A DNA stretch of 64,000 bases from Aphelenchoides besseyi (lineage: Eukaryota; Nematoda; Chromadorea; Rhabditida; Aphelenchoididae). The stretch covers positions 1,240,001-1,304,000 of the forward strand of contig JAMPIQ010000002.1 of the NCBI GenBank assembly GCA_024699855.1, read 5' to 3'. This document shows, one piece after another, positions 22,901 through 34,618 of the stretch (positions are counted from its first letter, which is position 1; each line of letters starts with the position of its first letter). The notes below the pieces were generated by a model. The model did no database searches and was not told where the DNA came from. It saw only the letters and a program-made list of their open reading frames with translations. Position numbers and translations under genes: made by a program.

Positions 22901-23940
22901 TTGAATTAAAAACAAAAAAACCTCATTTCATTACGTCCAAATAGAATCATTTGAATCAGAAATAAGGCTTTTGAGTTCAAACTGCAAATCGACGAACAAA
23001 ACGACGATCAATTTCTACGTCACAGATCCCGACAAGATGTTTGCTCGTGAAATAGTATACGGTAATTGCAACATTAATCTCGAGTAAAACTGTGGAGTTT
23101 CTTTACGGCTTCTAATTGATACTTTTTCAACATATTTTGGCATAATTAACCACTATTAAGGTCGAGAAGAAAAGAACGTCGATTCACGGTCATCGTATGG
23201 TCATTCAAGTTCTGACTTCTAAGCCACGTATTGAGCACCGATTGTAGTCGACTAGCACGCGCAATTTGATGACAAAAAAACTAGAAACCACAAATCAAGG
23301 TCGGAGATTTACGAAAGAAAGGGAAGAAATGCTCGAATGTAGCAAAGAGAACATTTAATTTTTGGAACAAGGATGCTTCTCCTGAAGGACTCAGTGCTAA
23401 CGACCAAAAGTAAGTTCAGCTGGTGATAAGAAGTGATCAGACAATTATGCGAATCGCACAAACACTCGATCATCTTTTGGTTGTCGAGTTTCGAATTCTC
23501 AGTTGGAGCTGCATTTCAGTTATTTGGACTCGCGAAAGGTCGTCATATTCAGTTACAGACCCATCGAGCAATCAGACAAAAAACGTCATTAACGTCATTA
23601 AGGAGTTCTTAGCATTAAGTCGTGAACTCGTCTGTCGAGTTGAAGAGCAAATGTTTCTCGGAATTTCCATTTGAACGGACAGGTGGTTGTTGCAACGAGT
23701 GGGTTAACGAGCAAGTTTTTTTACAGAAGGTTAATTTTACTTTCGATTGCAATTCAAATGAAGTTGGAGAGTAGCAGGAATGTCTAAATGAACGGGTAGT
23801 GGAATATTAGGTAGTCAAAGAAGGTTGGACTGTAAACCATAAGAAGCTACAGATGAGCAAACTGAAACTGCTGATCAGTGTTCATTGCGGTTAATGTAAG
23901 AAAAGAAGACGAATTTAGAAGCCGTTCACTTCAGAGTTAT
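19930..23940. other. 4 kb without a supported gene
   Basis: AT-rich stretch with no exon chain that I can assign. One weak candidate on the minus strand near 20233-20500 reads PNIECNFYVQNTNS and then, after a one-base shift at an A5 run, RVFEVIQLEFENKIQLRVFV, which has a secreted, CUB-like feel but is too short to name. Another weak frame lies at 21037-21336 (+). Probably intergenic or decayed sequence. Confidence 0.4.
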
Positions 23941-23951
23941 TCTACTAATAT

Positions 23952-25153
23952 TTATAGAGCAGTGTGAGAAGAATAGAGAGCGTTACTGGGGACACTGTTA
24001 TTCACAACCGTTGGACTCAAAGCTGCAGCTCGTTGTTGTTGATCGACTGTGTAGATCTTCGGATTTTGACATTTTCCTCGACAAACAAGAAGCAAAAACG
24101 GTTTGATGAACTTGGAATAGGTGTAATTTTTGTAAGGACCAATGAACACAAGACAAAGAATGCAATTGATAAGTCCGATTAGAGAAAGCATGAACAATCC
24201 AATTTGATCGGTGAGATCATTAAGAATGGAAGTCTCGAAGAAGATAACTAAGATCAAAGCGATAACAGGAATGAAAATAAAGATCAAGGGGCATACGAAC
24301 TGCAGGGCTAGAACCTTCAGCAGCTGGATTTGAAGTTTGAAAGTGCGATCTGAGACAGCATACTTATTGAGAATTTTCAGAGTAATGCAAACAAGAACAC
24401 CGCAAGCCACTTCGATTAGAACGAAAAGAATCCCAATAATATGCAAATAATTCTGAGTCCACAAGAATGTGACTTCGACAAGTATCACTCTACCACGTAT
24501 TTCGAATCGTTTGTCTTCGCGACGGTATTCATGTTCACCCAAAATACGGTATGTCTCCTTAAAATCGACGGTTACATTTAGACGCGATGTTTCAACTAAC
24601 CGATTCTGTGTTCATTGTTTGGTAGAAACCGAAGCCCAAGGAGACGGTAATGCACTGACCAACCAAAAAAAAAATCAATTTACATTTTGCACTGCAAAAC
24701 CATGTCTGATACGATTTGTTCGGTAAAACGGCAACAAAACGATAACACAAACACCAAAACTGCGACTGAATAACGTTGGCTCCAAAGGTTATCAAGGCGG
24801 AAACCTAAATTCACGTTTGTCCTTCAATCCAGTGATCGACTCACAGCAACTTTTGCAAATTCGAACGACAACAAACCGGCCACTCCACGGACATCAGCTG
24901 CAAAAATCGGAGCTAAGGGAAAAGGAACAACAACGATTCCGAAGGTTAACTCGAATACAAGATCCCAAAACTAAATTCTCGAGTGAATTGGTATCCCAAG
25001 ACAAGAGCAAACCGTGAAGACGTACAAAAAGAAGCGATAGTTCTCCATCGTTTTGGGCAGCTTATAGCGAGTCAGAAAGATTATGTAGATTTGCAAAAGC
25101 AGCGTAAGAACAGTTAGAAGAAGCAGCAAGATCTCGTATTTGGTTGAAAACAT
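23952..25153 (-). CDS. Serpentine 7TM chemoreceptor, SRH-like
   Basis: Complete 355-residue receptor. Exons 25153-25022, 24970-24845, 24804-24601 and 24557-23952 (132, 126, 204 and 606 nt, all multiples of three); introns 40-51 bp with GT-AG ends. TM1 EILLLLLTVLTLLLQIYIIFL; TM2 FWDLVFELTFGIVVVPFPLA; the intracellular loop before TM6 contains FKLQIQLLKVLALQFVCPLI, close to the KLQ-x3-LxALxIQxxIPL pattern of nematode SRH receptors; TM7 LSLIGLINCILCLVFIGPYK. A polar tail follows. Expected in sensory neurons. No break was found. It lies inside the inverted block. Confidence 0.85.
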
Positions 25154-26330
25154 AATCAGAGATTGTCGTGAGTTTAAGTGGAAAAAAGTTGAAATGTAAA
25201 AGTTTACACAGTCTGAATCATAAAACGATGATGGAAGGAACGAGAAGAATGACGTCTTTAACTACACAGGTGCATTCTCTTCGACATATTCACTAAAACT
25301 TTCTTAGCCTTATAAACTCCAAAGGTCATATGTCAATAGGTGTGCAGACGAAACTTAAACAAAACGTGTTGGTGTTCTCGACTATCGCAGTAAGTGCTGT
25401 AGAAATCAAAGGTTTATGCTCTCAAAGCTGATTCTTGTGAATGTTTCTTGAAGTCTGTTAGTTACGAAGCATTGCAGTAGTAAGAAAGCGATCAAGTGTA
25501 GAAAGTTAATGCAATCGTTTGAACAACTTTCAGAACTGATTCTGTCGATACAAAAGATGTGAATCAAAACAACGTCCCCTAGTAGAGCGCCTCAATAGTT
25601 TTGAGCAATTTATTTCAAGAGCAACAACAAAGAGATCGAAAGGGCTCGTGAGCAGACGACAAGAGAGCACGTGGAAATACCACGTGGTTTGTTTTCTCTG
25701 GCCGTCAATGCGACCTATGAGTTTGTTGGTCTTCTGCTCAACAGGGCGAATAAGAACTCGAAGAGCAGGAGGGTGGATAAGCAGGTCCGGAGTGCGAGGG
25801 TTATCACTCGAAACAATGTCCAAACCACCCTCGTACAGCCACTTGACCGCTTTTTTGCAATCAATTGAACAGAAGTCAAGATACGAACAAAACCTTTTTA
25901 GTCAAGTGGTACTCAAATTTACTCGTGATCTGTAAAAATGAAAGATAAACGAGTTATCTTCAATTTCTTGTTTTGGGAAAACTAATTTCAACCCTTACAA
26001 TCGGTTTGTACTTCCAGCTTAGTCGTCTACTCTTCCTATCCACGTGGACTTTCAGAACAAGAGTTGAGATGTTCATTATAAAGATGAACTTTTTGTCTGT
26101 GAAACTACAATTTCGTATTCTTGTTCTGTTTTTTGAAGATTATTTGTATTTCGGGTTTCTTCTCCTACTTCTGGGGTTTGACTTACTGCTTCATGATTAT
26201 GTGTATAAGTTAGGATGTTGGCCTGAAAGCTTAAGCATTTAAATTCTGTTTGTAGTATCTTTACGTCCGTCATTTAGAAGCTTGTGATTATGTTTGAAAG
26301 TTAGTTAACGCAAATGAGCAGTTATATTTG
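25154..26330. other. Intergenic, nothing firm
   Basis: No family match. 25530-25935 is open on both strands but without splice-consistent exons. Confidence 0.35.
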
Positions 26331-26338
26331 TGTTTTAG

Positions 26339-26850
26339 CGGCGACAGTTGTTACATCACGCTTATTTCCGGCTTCATATGTTCAGTCGCTTCAAAGGTAA
26401 GTTGTAATCACGAAAGTTTTGGTGTTAAGTTGAAGTTCAGCTATTTCACGGAGGATTGCTTGTTGAACGACGTTACGCCATTTTCTTCGAAAGAATTTGT
26501 GAACGAATTCCAGTGTTAAATCTTGTTCTTGGTGCGTTTATTGTTGTGTTTCCGCGGTGTTTAGTGCTTCTCTACTTTAAGAAAAATGTCAAAGAAGAGC
26601 TTTTGACTGACTTGCTACACGTTATTGGCGGCTCAATTGCACATAAGATAGATCATCCGGTATCGTTCATCTCCAATAATGCATATTTCAGTTTGCAATA
26701 TCACATCGGTATGTGCAAGTTTGCATTCAATTACAATCAGTTACATACACATCATACAAACAACGTCAAAAGAATGCCAACTACCAAACATCAACTTCTG
26801 AGAGCAACCACCTTCCATTGAATACAACTCGGGATCCAGTGACTGTAAAC
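26339..26850 (+). CDS. Possible serpentine receptor fragment
   Basis: Two spliceable exons (about 26339-26396, and from 26441, intron 44 bp) give GFICSVASK and then GGLLVERRYAIFFERICE, followed by a hydrophobic helix VLNLVLGAFIVVFPRCLVLL and a basic loop YFKKNVKEELL. The ER-x-AxxF-x5-E pattern after a membrane helix recalls the SRA/SRB/SRE receptor families. Upstream hydrophobic sequence at 26090-26200 may belong to the same gene. The rest of the receptor was not found; this could be a relic. Confidence 0.3.
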
Positions 26851-26899
26851 GTTTGTAATTAACAGAACAACAAGCACTACCAGTGAACTGTAAACCCTG

Positions 26900-28015
26900 T
26901 GAATATCAGCGGAATCCAACCAGCCAATGAGCTAAAATACACAACACCCCCATTTCCTTGTATGACACGTCCATCGCGCCAATCGATTTAGTTTGGAGAT
27001 TTTGACAACAACTAGTGCTTATAATACATAGATAAAAAGCCCAAAAGTCTGGCTATTCAACCTGCGCAAACTTGTAGTTAGCGGATAATTGAGAGAGAAA
27101 TGAGAGCACTTCAAAGCCGAACAACTTGTCAAAAATCGCTCAAAATTGCAAAAGGTTGTGCAGATCTTCCCATTGATGATGAAGAGCTCTAATTTGGCAC
27201 GCTTGTTATGGAGCTCAAAGGATTATAATTCTATGAATTTAAGGAGCTGAAATTGATCGTAAGTAGAATTGGAATCAAAAACATGCTTAAAAATGCGGTT
27301 CTGCAACTTGACCATAACAACGACAGTAGTTGATCTCAATCGCTATAATTTGCAGAAACAACTATTTCTTACCAGTGCATTTAATGTTGTTAATTGTGTG
27401 TCAATCGATTCACAGGTAGTAGAAAAAGAAGTTGAGTACAAGTCATGAACATTCTTAGAGGTTGTATTCTCAAGCACTCAAACAAAAGTTCTTATAGTCG
27501 ACAATCAATCGCAGTCCAATGAGAAGTGGATGTCGAAATCTCTGGATCATAAGCAGCTTTCTGTCCGGCAGTCACTAACGAAATCTACGGTTGTGATGGT
27601 TGGATCTAGAGTTGGTATAACCCACCTCCGGGTAAAACCGTGTTCGAGTTCACGATTGAAAGCGTCCCAGAGGTTATCTTCAGGCTCTTTCTTAGACCAC
27701 CAAATACTTGGTGGTTATCGCTTGTGGTAGCTTTCCTGACGTGGTTGTCAAAAATAATTTTTTGTCGTTAGTTTTGCATAAACGTTCTTTTTGTAGCCAT
27801 CTTATTACTTCACGCTGTTTGTAGATGGTAGTCGAGACAGCAGGTCCATGCTTCAAATGTAGAATCAAGAGTTCAAAGTCATAGATGAAGTAGATAGATA
27901 ACAGTAAATTGACTCTGTAGTCCTCAAAGAATTTTCAAGGGGTTGTTTAAAACCAGTAATTCTGTCGACTTTAACACGAATTCCTTATCAACTCTGATGA
28001 ACTGATAATATAATT
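26900..28015. other. 1.1 kb without a supported gene
   Basis: Mixed, decayed-looking sequence next to the Helitron relic. In the restored orientation it would lie downstream of that relic. No conserved domain seen. Confidence 0.35.
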
Positions 28016-28019
28016 TCAA

Positions 28020-28103
28020 CAGTCTCTATTGACTATTCCCCTCAATGTTCGCCAATGCATCATAAAAACTTAAAATCTTTTCGTTAACATGTATCCGATT
28101 ATA
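28020..28103 (-). pseudogene. Helitron Rep/helicase relic, part 3 (inverted)
   Basis: Read on the minus strand from the mariner end, this piece gives YNRIHVNEKILSFYDALAN. It fits the NRL-x-YIR-x2-Q-x2-LR-x3-Y-x2-L region that follows KIE in Helitrons, that is, the sequence expected next after GLTKID at 16503. It thus supports both the mariner insertion into the Helitron relic and the later inversion. Confidence 0.5.
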
Positions 28104-28864
28104 CAGGGTGGTTAAAAATGAACTCCCACTTTTTTTCCCGAAAAAAAAATTTTTGAAATGAAAAATCGGTCTGTTTTCATTTCGAGATCACAATTTATTA
28201 ACAGTAATGAGTTCATCGGATTTCCACTTGTCCCCCTTGTCGATCCAGGCAGGTTTGAAGTCGCCGATGATAGTTGGCCATGACTCGTTCGCGCATTGGT
28301 CGATCTTGTCTTAATTGGTCGGCGACTTCAACAATTGCCGTCCTCAACTCGTCGAGCGTTCTGGGACGCTGATCCGTGTTGAATATTCGGCCTTTCATGT
28401 AACCCCAAAGCCAGAAATCACATGGTGTGAGATCTGGAGATCGAGATGGCCAAGCCGCGGGTGATGGATGGGCACGGGTTCCTCTTCCAATCCACCGCCC
28501 CGGGAATTCACGATCGAGCAAAGTCAGAACGTTGTTCCCAATATGACACGGGGCGCCATCTTGTTGGAACAAGATGTTGTGGAAATTGGGCCAAACCCTA
28601 AGGGTTGGCAGGATCTCGTTAACCAGGGTTTGTTCCAACCACTGGGAGTTGATTCCCCGTTGACCGGCTGATGGTTCCCAAAAAATTGGGCCAATCACGC
28701 CTTCAATGCCAACGCCCATCCACACCGTCACTTTCGGGGAGGGAAAACGACAGGTATCGAACCAATGCGGGTTGGAATCTGCCCACATGATCCAATCGTG
28801 CCGATTCACACCCCCATCCAAATGAAAGTGGGCTTCATCGGTGAATAACAAGTTATTCAACCGA
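28104..28864 (-). mobile_element. Mariner/IS630-type transposon, right half: C-terminal transposase and terminal repeat
   Basis: On the minus strand the catalytic half of a DDE transposase runs from 28864 to its stop at 28213, then the terminal repeat ends at 28104 next to TA. Catalytic motifs: LLFTDEAHFHLDGG (first D), ILFQQDGAPCH (second D) and WPSRSPDLTPCDFWLWGYMK (third D). The spacing between the second and third acids is 46 residues, longer than the 34 of classical mariner, typical of a family common in invertebrates. The half begins exactly at the 3' end of a Helitron (CTGG|T). Fused in frame to the left half at 16505-17107, it would give a transposase of about 370 residues. Confidence 0.9.
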
Positions 28865-29823
28865 CCAGAAAGACTCGCGGCTTCGCCGCTCGCTTTCTTT
28901 ACTTGTGTTTTGTGTGGGTTAAACTTGCTTACTTGTAAACAATAACAAAAAATTCAACAATTAACTGGTGAAATGCACTGAAATCAAGAAATCAGAAACT
29001 TGACATTACGTCGATCGTATCTCTGCGAATAGCTGTTTTGGAGACATGTATTAAATACCGTTGTAACGCTCATTAATTGAGTTTCTAGAATGCTAATATG
29101 CACCTGTCAAACCACGACAAAAAATTACAACAACTACCTCTCGATTCGCACTGAAACCGAAAAAATCCGTAATCTCACATTATATTGATTAGAATATCTA
29201 TCTTCGAGTTGCGTATTATATACTGTTTTTTTAACGCTCATTAGATGAGCTTTCTGGATCGCTAACATACATCTGTCAATCAATGACGAAAAGTTCAACA
29301 ATTGGCTGCCGAAGTCCACTTAAGCCCAAATTTTAAGGCCCGCATTATATCGATCGTATCTTTGCGAGTAGTCATCCTCAAACTATGTACTATATACCAT
29401 TGTAACGCTTTTTAATTGCGCTTTCTAGAATGCTAATATACATATTAGAGAAACATCTTAACAACCAAAATATGTGGACCCGCATTTGGAGCAAAAATGA
29501 ACAGAAAATTTCTACAAAAGTTAATAACTCCATTGTGATTATTTTATATGTTGTCGTATATTGCATGTCGATGAGCCCTACTGATGCGCACAACGCTATG
29601 TTCTTTGAAGGCAATCGGCTCAAGTTTCGATATGGTTTGATCAGAAAAACTGATTTCAGTGTTAATTTCAAGTCAAAAATTTACTCAGTAAAAGTTAGTA
29701 TCTTGCAAAACAAATGTCAAATATGTACTCTCCATACTCAAATCTATAAGTTGGAACCCTTTGTTTTTGCTCAAACCTTCAAAAGCGTCACCCCATCACC
29801 ATCATTGCCGATTAGTTAGGGGA
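28865..29823 (-). mobile_element. Non-autonomous Helitron, copy 2 (959 bp, inverted relative to copy 1)
   Basis: Same ends as copy 1 (TCCCCTAAC start at 29823; hairpin plus CTGG end at 28865) and the same internal 168-bp units, with a handful of small differences. Its 3' end abuts the mariner C-terminal half with the expected T. Its 5' end follows GTG, not A, and adjoins the end of the polymerase relic, so that junction belongs to a different original insertion site. Confidence 0.85.
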
Positions 29824-29849
29824 CACGCGCGCGGGGGGATATTCTAAAG

Positions 29850-32800
29850 TGATCCCCAACGGACCTCGACCGTCCGATCCTCAAAAATCAAAATCACTTT
29901 GGCCGTGGAGGTTGTAATCTCCGTCTGCGCCATTTGATTTCGAATACCTAAACGTCCCTGAAAAGCACTTTAAACTCCAATTCACCTACTCACCCAATGC
30001 GACTTGAGGCACAGTTTGGCGACAGTTCGACGTCCCGGATTGTCTTTCATTTCCGCGGCGTTAATGTCGATTTGCAAATGTTCGCGAATTTCTCGTTCGA
30101 AATTGACACGCTGATCCGCTTCATCGTACTTGCACTTTTTGCTCTCCATTTTCGACTTCAAAAACTGTCGCACGTAGGGCTTGAAGAGTTCAGTCGTCCA
30201 TTCCGAGTAGTGCCACGCACGAAAGAATCGCGTAACTTTGTAGCCATTGAGCAAAGCTTCGGCCAACTCAAAAGTTGCGCCTTCGAAAATGAAAGATCGT
30301 TGGTGTGAGTTGTGTTTGCAGTTGAAAGCCGTTTCCTTGTTCGTCATGGTGATCTGCTCATGAGCACATGTTCGACACAATGGGAACACGAGAAAATGCC
30401 CGACTCTCAACGGAAAGACGTAGACGTTCGGGCGGCAAAACAGCACACTTGATCATTCCCTTGTATGGAATCTGCTCCGGTTTTTTTCCACGGATCGCTG
30501 CTCAAGTCCTCGTCTTTGACCACAATTCGGGATGATGCAGCGGAAATTCTGCAGTGAACTGTTGAAAGGGATACCTAAACGAGAAATTCGCGAATATTTG
30601 CTTCAACTTTTAACTTACATTGAGTGAATGTCGTAAAAGACAATCTCCGTATCGGCATCCGCTTTCGCATACATTTCCACAGGTCCACATCGTCCATCTG
30701 AAGCCTACGCTTAAAGCCTAACGAAAACCAACTAACCAAAGAACGCGTTGCGTGGAGTTATTGGACCCCCGTCGAAACAGTTCTCAAAAAACTCACGCAT
30801 TTCCCAATTCTCTTTCAATTCCCTCTCAATTTTGCATGTCCACACTACTTGAACTTCAAAAACTTCGGCCAATGTTTTCAACCTTTGAGCCTCAATCTTT
30901 TGATTCACCGCCGCCGTCCGACCGTTGGGCAACAAATCCGACTCTTCGTAACAGTCGAGGTGTCCGTGAAAGCTGAATCTACGTGTTTAGAACAAAAAAA
31001 CTTCGCCTACTAGCATTCGTTGATTTCCAGAGCCAAAAGCCTTTGGCCATCGCGTTCGATTACCGCGTCCAGGCTGCAGCCCTTGTACTTGATTTCTCCA
31101 CCGGCCGAGTCTCGATGGCGAATGGAAAGAGTGGAATTATTGTGCGCAAACCATTTGATGTACTTTAGCGCAATCGACGACTGACGTGTCTGATCCTCGT
31201 ATCCGGTCTCCGGCACAACAGCAATCGTGTTCTCCTTCAGAACGTTGGTGCGAAAATGCAACATGCAACAGGAAGCAATCGTCGTTGCATTCTCAATCAT
31301 GTCGATCGAAGTCTCATTCAAAAAGATTTGACGAAACGCCGCCACAGCGTGAATGAGAATGATCACATCGTTTTGACCGTACTCCTCCAATTCTGTCTTC
31401 AAATCAAACGGTGTGTTGAGATTTTCCGTGTAGTAGTTCAGAAACTTGGCGTATTTCTTTTCCGTCATGCAATCGACCGAATAGTTTTCCATTGGGGACA
31501 AATGAGCCAACGGGTTGTTGTAGTTGCATCGTTTATTCCAAAGGTATGGAAACCATTGTTTCTCCTCCACATCCAAATTGAAAGTTGACGGCAAGTCGGA
31601 GAGTGGTAGCGGAAAGAGAAGATAAGAGTCTTTGAAGATGAGCGATCCTCCATTTCGGTGCTTCACAACAACTTGGAAAACTTTGTTGCCGTTGGCCAGG
31701 ATTTTCTTGATGTCGATTTTCTGTCGAACCAGTTCGCCAATGATCAGAATCAAATCGAAGCGAGAGGCGTAATAAGCCAACGCATAGACGCGCATCTTCT
31801 TCACATTCGACAGTTTGAGTAGCCATTGTACAAACTTCTCCAGTGGCTCCTCACAGTCCGCTGCTTCATTCCAAGTTTTGATTCGTTTGTACGTTCCACA
31901 GCACTGGCGGAATCCATCGGTTTTCCATTCACCCGAGTCCAAGCATTTTTTGCAGGTGGAGTAGGCAGCCGCAAAATTGACAATGTGTTTAAATGTTGAA
32001 TCCGGCTCTTGATCTTCTTGACGTGTCTCAAAATCGTAGGACACAATTCGCGGTGGAAGTCTGTCGTTTTCTTGGGTGCTGCCGTAGTGATGTAACATTT
32101 GCCGTCGGCGTGATATTTCTTGCACATAAAGCACAATTCTTCGTTGCACTTGTGTTCGCCAACTTTTGTGTTGTAACATTTGCCACAATGCAAACAAAAA
32201 CGGTACATTGCACAATCCGCCTCTCGATGTGAGATTGAAAACAATCGTAATTGGAGAATGTTTTGTTGCATTCTCCGCACGGGTAAAGCATTCTTTTTCC
32301 GTCTTCATCGTATTCAATGGCGCATGGGCGATCGATTCCGACTCTCGCACAATACGTACACTTGCGTTTACAAGTTGACGTGTGTCGTTGCGCATCGGCA
32401 AACGATGAACAACAATCGATGCAGAAATTCCGAATGTTGAGAAACTTTCGAATGTTCAAAATGACATCACAGTGGTCGTTCCGGTAACACAATAGAAGAT
32501 CGTGAGTCGGATTGCTGATTTTTCCCTGATAAAAGGGTTTGAAGTTTGTTCGCGAGTCGAAAACAGTGATTTAAATTCGACGAATCAAAAGCTCGCCATT
32601 GTCGCGTCGGCTACGTCCATATTTTCGATTGTAAAAGCTTTCGATGAGTGGTAGCCATTTGGTCAGATCATGAGATTGCTGATCCAGCGGATAACGCAAA
32701 CCATCGGCACGCAACTCCGCAATCATCTTATCCAAACGCGCCGGATGGTCACGCAGGTATTTGTGCTGGACTTTGGTTGACAAGTCCTTCAAAGCAAAAA

Positions 32801-33400
32801 AACGTGCAAATTCCGCTGCTCGAAACAAACATGCTCCGTCGGGAGAGAAAATATGGAAAACGCCAAACTCATCTTCTTTGTGGCCATCGACAGCTCGGTC
32901 TCCGCCGTTGCGCGAACCATAGACAGTGATGCTGAGTTCGATTCGTTGTTGATAGATGTTGAGCTCACGGTGGGATTGCTCAATCTAAAACACACGGATT
33001 AAGCGGATTAATTTCGACTCTACCTGATCCCATGCGTGCATGAGTGCATCAACATTGTTTTGTTCCAGAGGGCGAAACGGAACAAACAGCGGCCTTTCCA
33101 ATCCGGTAGTGTTGATACGAAATCCGATTTCAACGGATTAATTCCACGATCACGAGCGTTTTGCAGCGCATTCTCCATAACGTGAACAACTTGTTGTTTC
33201 ATGGCGGCGCACGGTGCTTCTCCTTGATCCAAATCATGAATAGTTGCTTCCTCCGTGTATCGCAGAAGCACACAAAATCGAGACGAGTATTCGATTTGAC
33301 GATTGTGTACGGTAAAATCGGCATTTTTCGAGTGCGAAAATGGACGTCAATCGAGGCCGAGCAGAAAACGTAAAGTGATTTCGATTGTTGCATTTTTGAC
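29850..33400 (-). pseudogene. Protein-primed family B DNA polymerase, Polinton/Maverick type, decayed
   Basis: N-terminal region at about 33390-32570 (VENALQNARDRGINP-like, then DALMHAW, GACLFRAAEFAR). Zinc-binding region at about 32490-32100, with CGECNKTFSNYDCFQSHIE and FCLHCGKCYN ... CFMCKKYH. Exonuclease motifs: SYDFET (about 32040), YASRFDL and YGQNDV. Polymerase motif A YDIHSMYPF near 30620; PLCRTCA and LAEALLNGYKV follow; motif B region NPGRRTVAKLCLKSHW at about 30000; a last spliced exon ends with a stop at about 29850. Motif C and the C-terminus are missing. Small introns remain recognisable, for example near 31010 and 33030. At least five one-base frame changes and an in-frame stop show decay. 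Such polymerases replicate self-synthesising Polintons or related linear elements. No capsid, integrase or ATPase gene is visible beside it. Confidence 0.85.
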
Positions 33401-34123
33401 CATCAGAGTCGAGATTAATTGTTTTTGGCCATCGGAGTCGTGATTAATCGTTTTCGATCAGTTAGTCACGGATTTTGAAACAACTGGTGCCGATTTCATT
33501 TGTCACTAAGTCTATTCAAACAGTCGGTTGACTTCTTTTTTCCTCTGATATTTGAAATGGTAAGTCGTCCCGATAAAAAACCTGAGCTTGTGTTCAGTCC
33601 GAAAAATTACAAGACGCGCAACGTCCTTTGGACTACGATGCTTCCGAGAGCGGTCATGATTCACGCTCACAAACACCCTCCAACGGCAACAACGCACAAT
33701 TCTTCTTCTCTTCTCCACCAACTCCACCTGCAGCCATAAAGATTGGTCCACGTGATAGTGGAATTAGGATCAAAATTCCGTCTCATTTGTTCGATTAAAA
33801 GCGCAACTTTTGTTGCTACTTTTCGTTCACACGCAAGTAAGAGAGAGAGAGTTGTTGTCCATTTTTGGTCATTACCTGTTTACAGGTAATCAGTGTTGAA
33901 AGTGTGATTTCTACGCTCCTAGCGTTATTTGGAGACGATTAATACCAATTTTGTGCGAATCGGAGACTTTTGTATTTTTCATGCATAACGTCTGCATGTG
34001 ATTGCGCGACGTCATGCGCCTTTTGTCGGCATTTTTTCTCTTTATGATCAATACCTGTGATTTTTGTGCATGTTTCTGCCTAATTTGATGTTAATTAGTG
34101 ATAGGTTATGATTACAGTGATAA
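33401..34123. other. No supported gene
   Basis: Sequence upstream of the polymerase relic. It contains short repeated phrases about ten bases long around 33395-33450 (twice 'catcagagtcg'-like units) but no conserved frame. Confidence 0.35.
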
Positions 34124-34618
34124 TTATGACAGGTGCCGTACAATAATGATTAATTGTTTTTTATTGATTTTCTTACGGGCTATACGTAAGAGACTACTAA
34201 CATGTTTCAATTTGCTTTCTACGATGTCAATGTATTGGATATCGGCTACTTCAATTCCGTTATTCATCTGTTGATGCCGTATTGTGTCGGCTTCTAAGCT
34301 GAAGTTCTTCACTTGGTCGATTTTCTTTTTTGGCGATTCTAGATTACGAAGGTCTCTGATCAATTGTTGGCTGATGAAATTCGTTTCACCATATTTTCTT
34401 ATCAGTGCTTCTCGAACTAATTTGTAGTTGCTTCCGATTAGATGATAACTTTCTAATAACTTCTTGGCCTCTCGCTCAACGAAGGATGATAGATAGGTGA
34501 TTTTTTGTCCGTCTGTTAGCTCTCGTGTGTCGACGTTCTCCTTGAAGAACTCCCAAAACGTATTCCGTGTTCTAGGGTTTCCATTGAAGGTAACGGGTTT
34601 TAGCTTCGGCATCTCCAC
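34124..34618 (-). pseudogene. BEL/Pao-type retrotransposon gag fragment
   Basis: Frame of 164 codons: LKPVTFNGNPRTRNTFWEFF, ITYLSSFVEREAKKLLESYH, LVREALIRKYGETNFI. This is the P-x-F-x-GDP-x-WPxFWxxF / K-x-xYLxxxLxGEA pattern of the DUF1759-type gag of BEL/Pao elements. No protease, RT or flanking LTR pair was found, so it is a fragment. Confidence 0.7.

Larger units (their letters stand above)
18068..28864. other. Inverted chromosomal block between the two Helitron copies (10.8 kb)
   Basis: The block is bounded by inverted Helitron copies. Its right end carries the mariner C-terminal half plus the right terminal repeat and a piece of the old Helitron relic, all pointing opposite to their left counterparts. 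Turning the block over joins the mariner halves in frame, gives inverted terminal repeats with TA flanks, and joins the Helitron relic. The simplest reading is homologous recombination between two inverted Helitrons. The block carries a DM-domain gene and an srh-like receptor. Confidence 0.8.

Noticed and set aside
16505..28130. Two separate mariner insertions, one at each terminal repeat
   Set aside because: Each half ends exactly at a Helitron border and the halves join in frame; two independent truncations would not.
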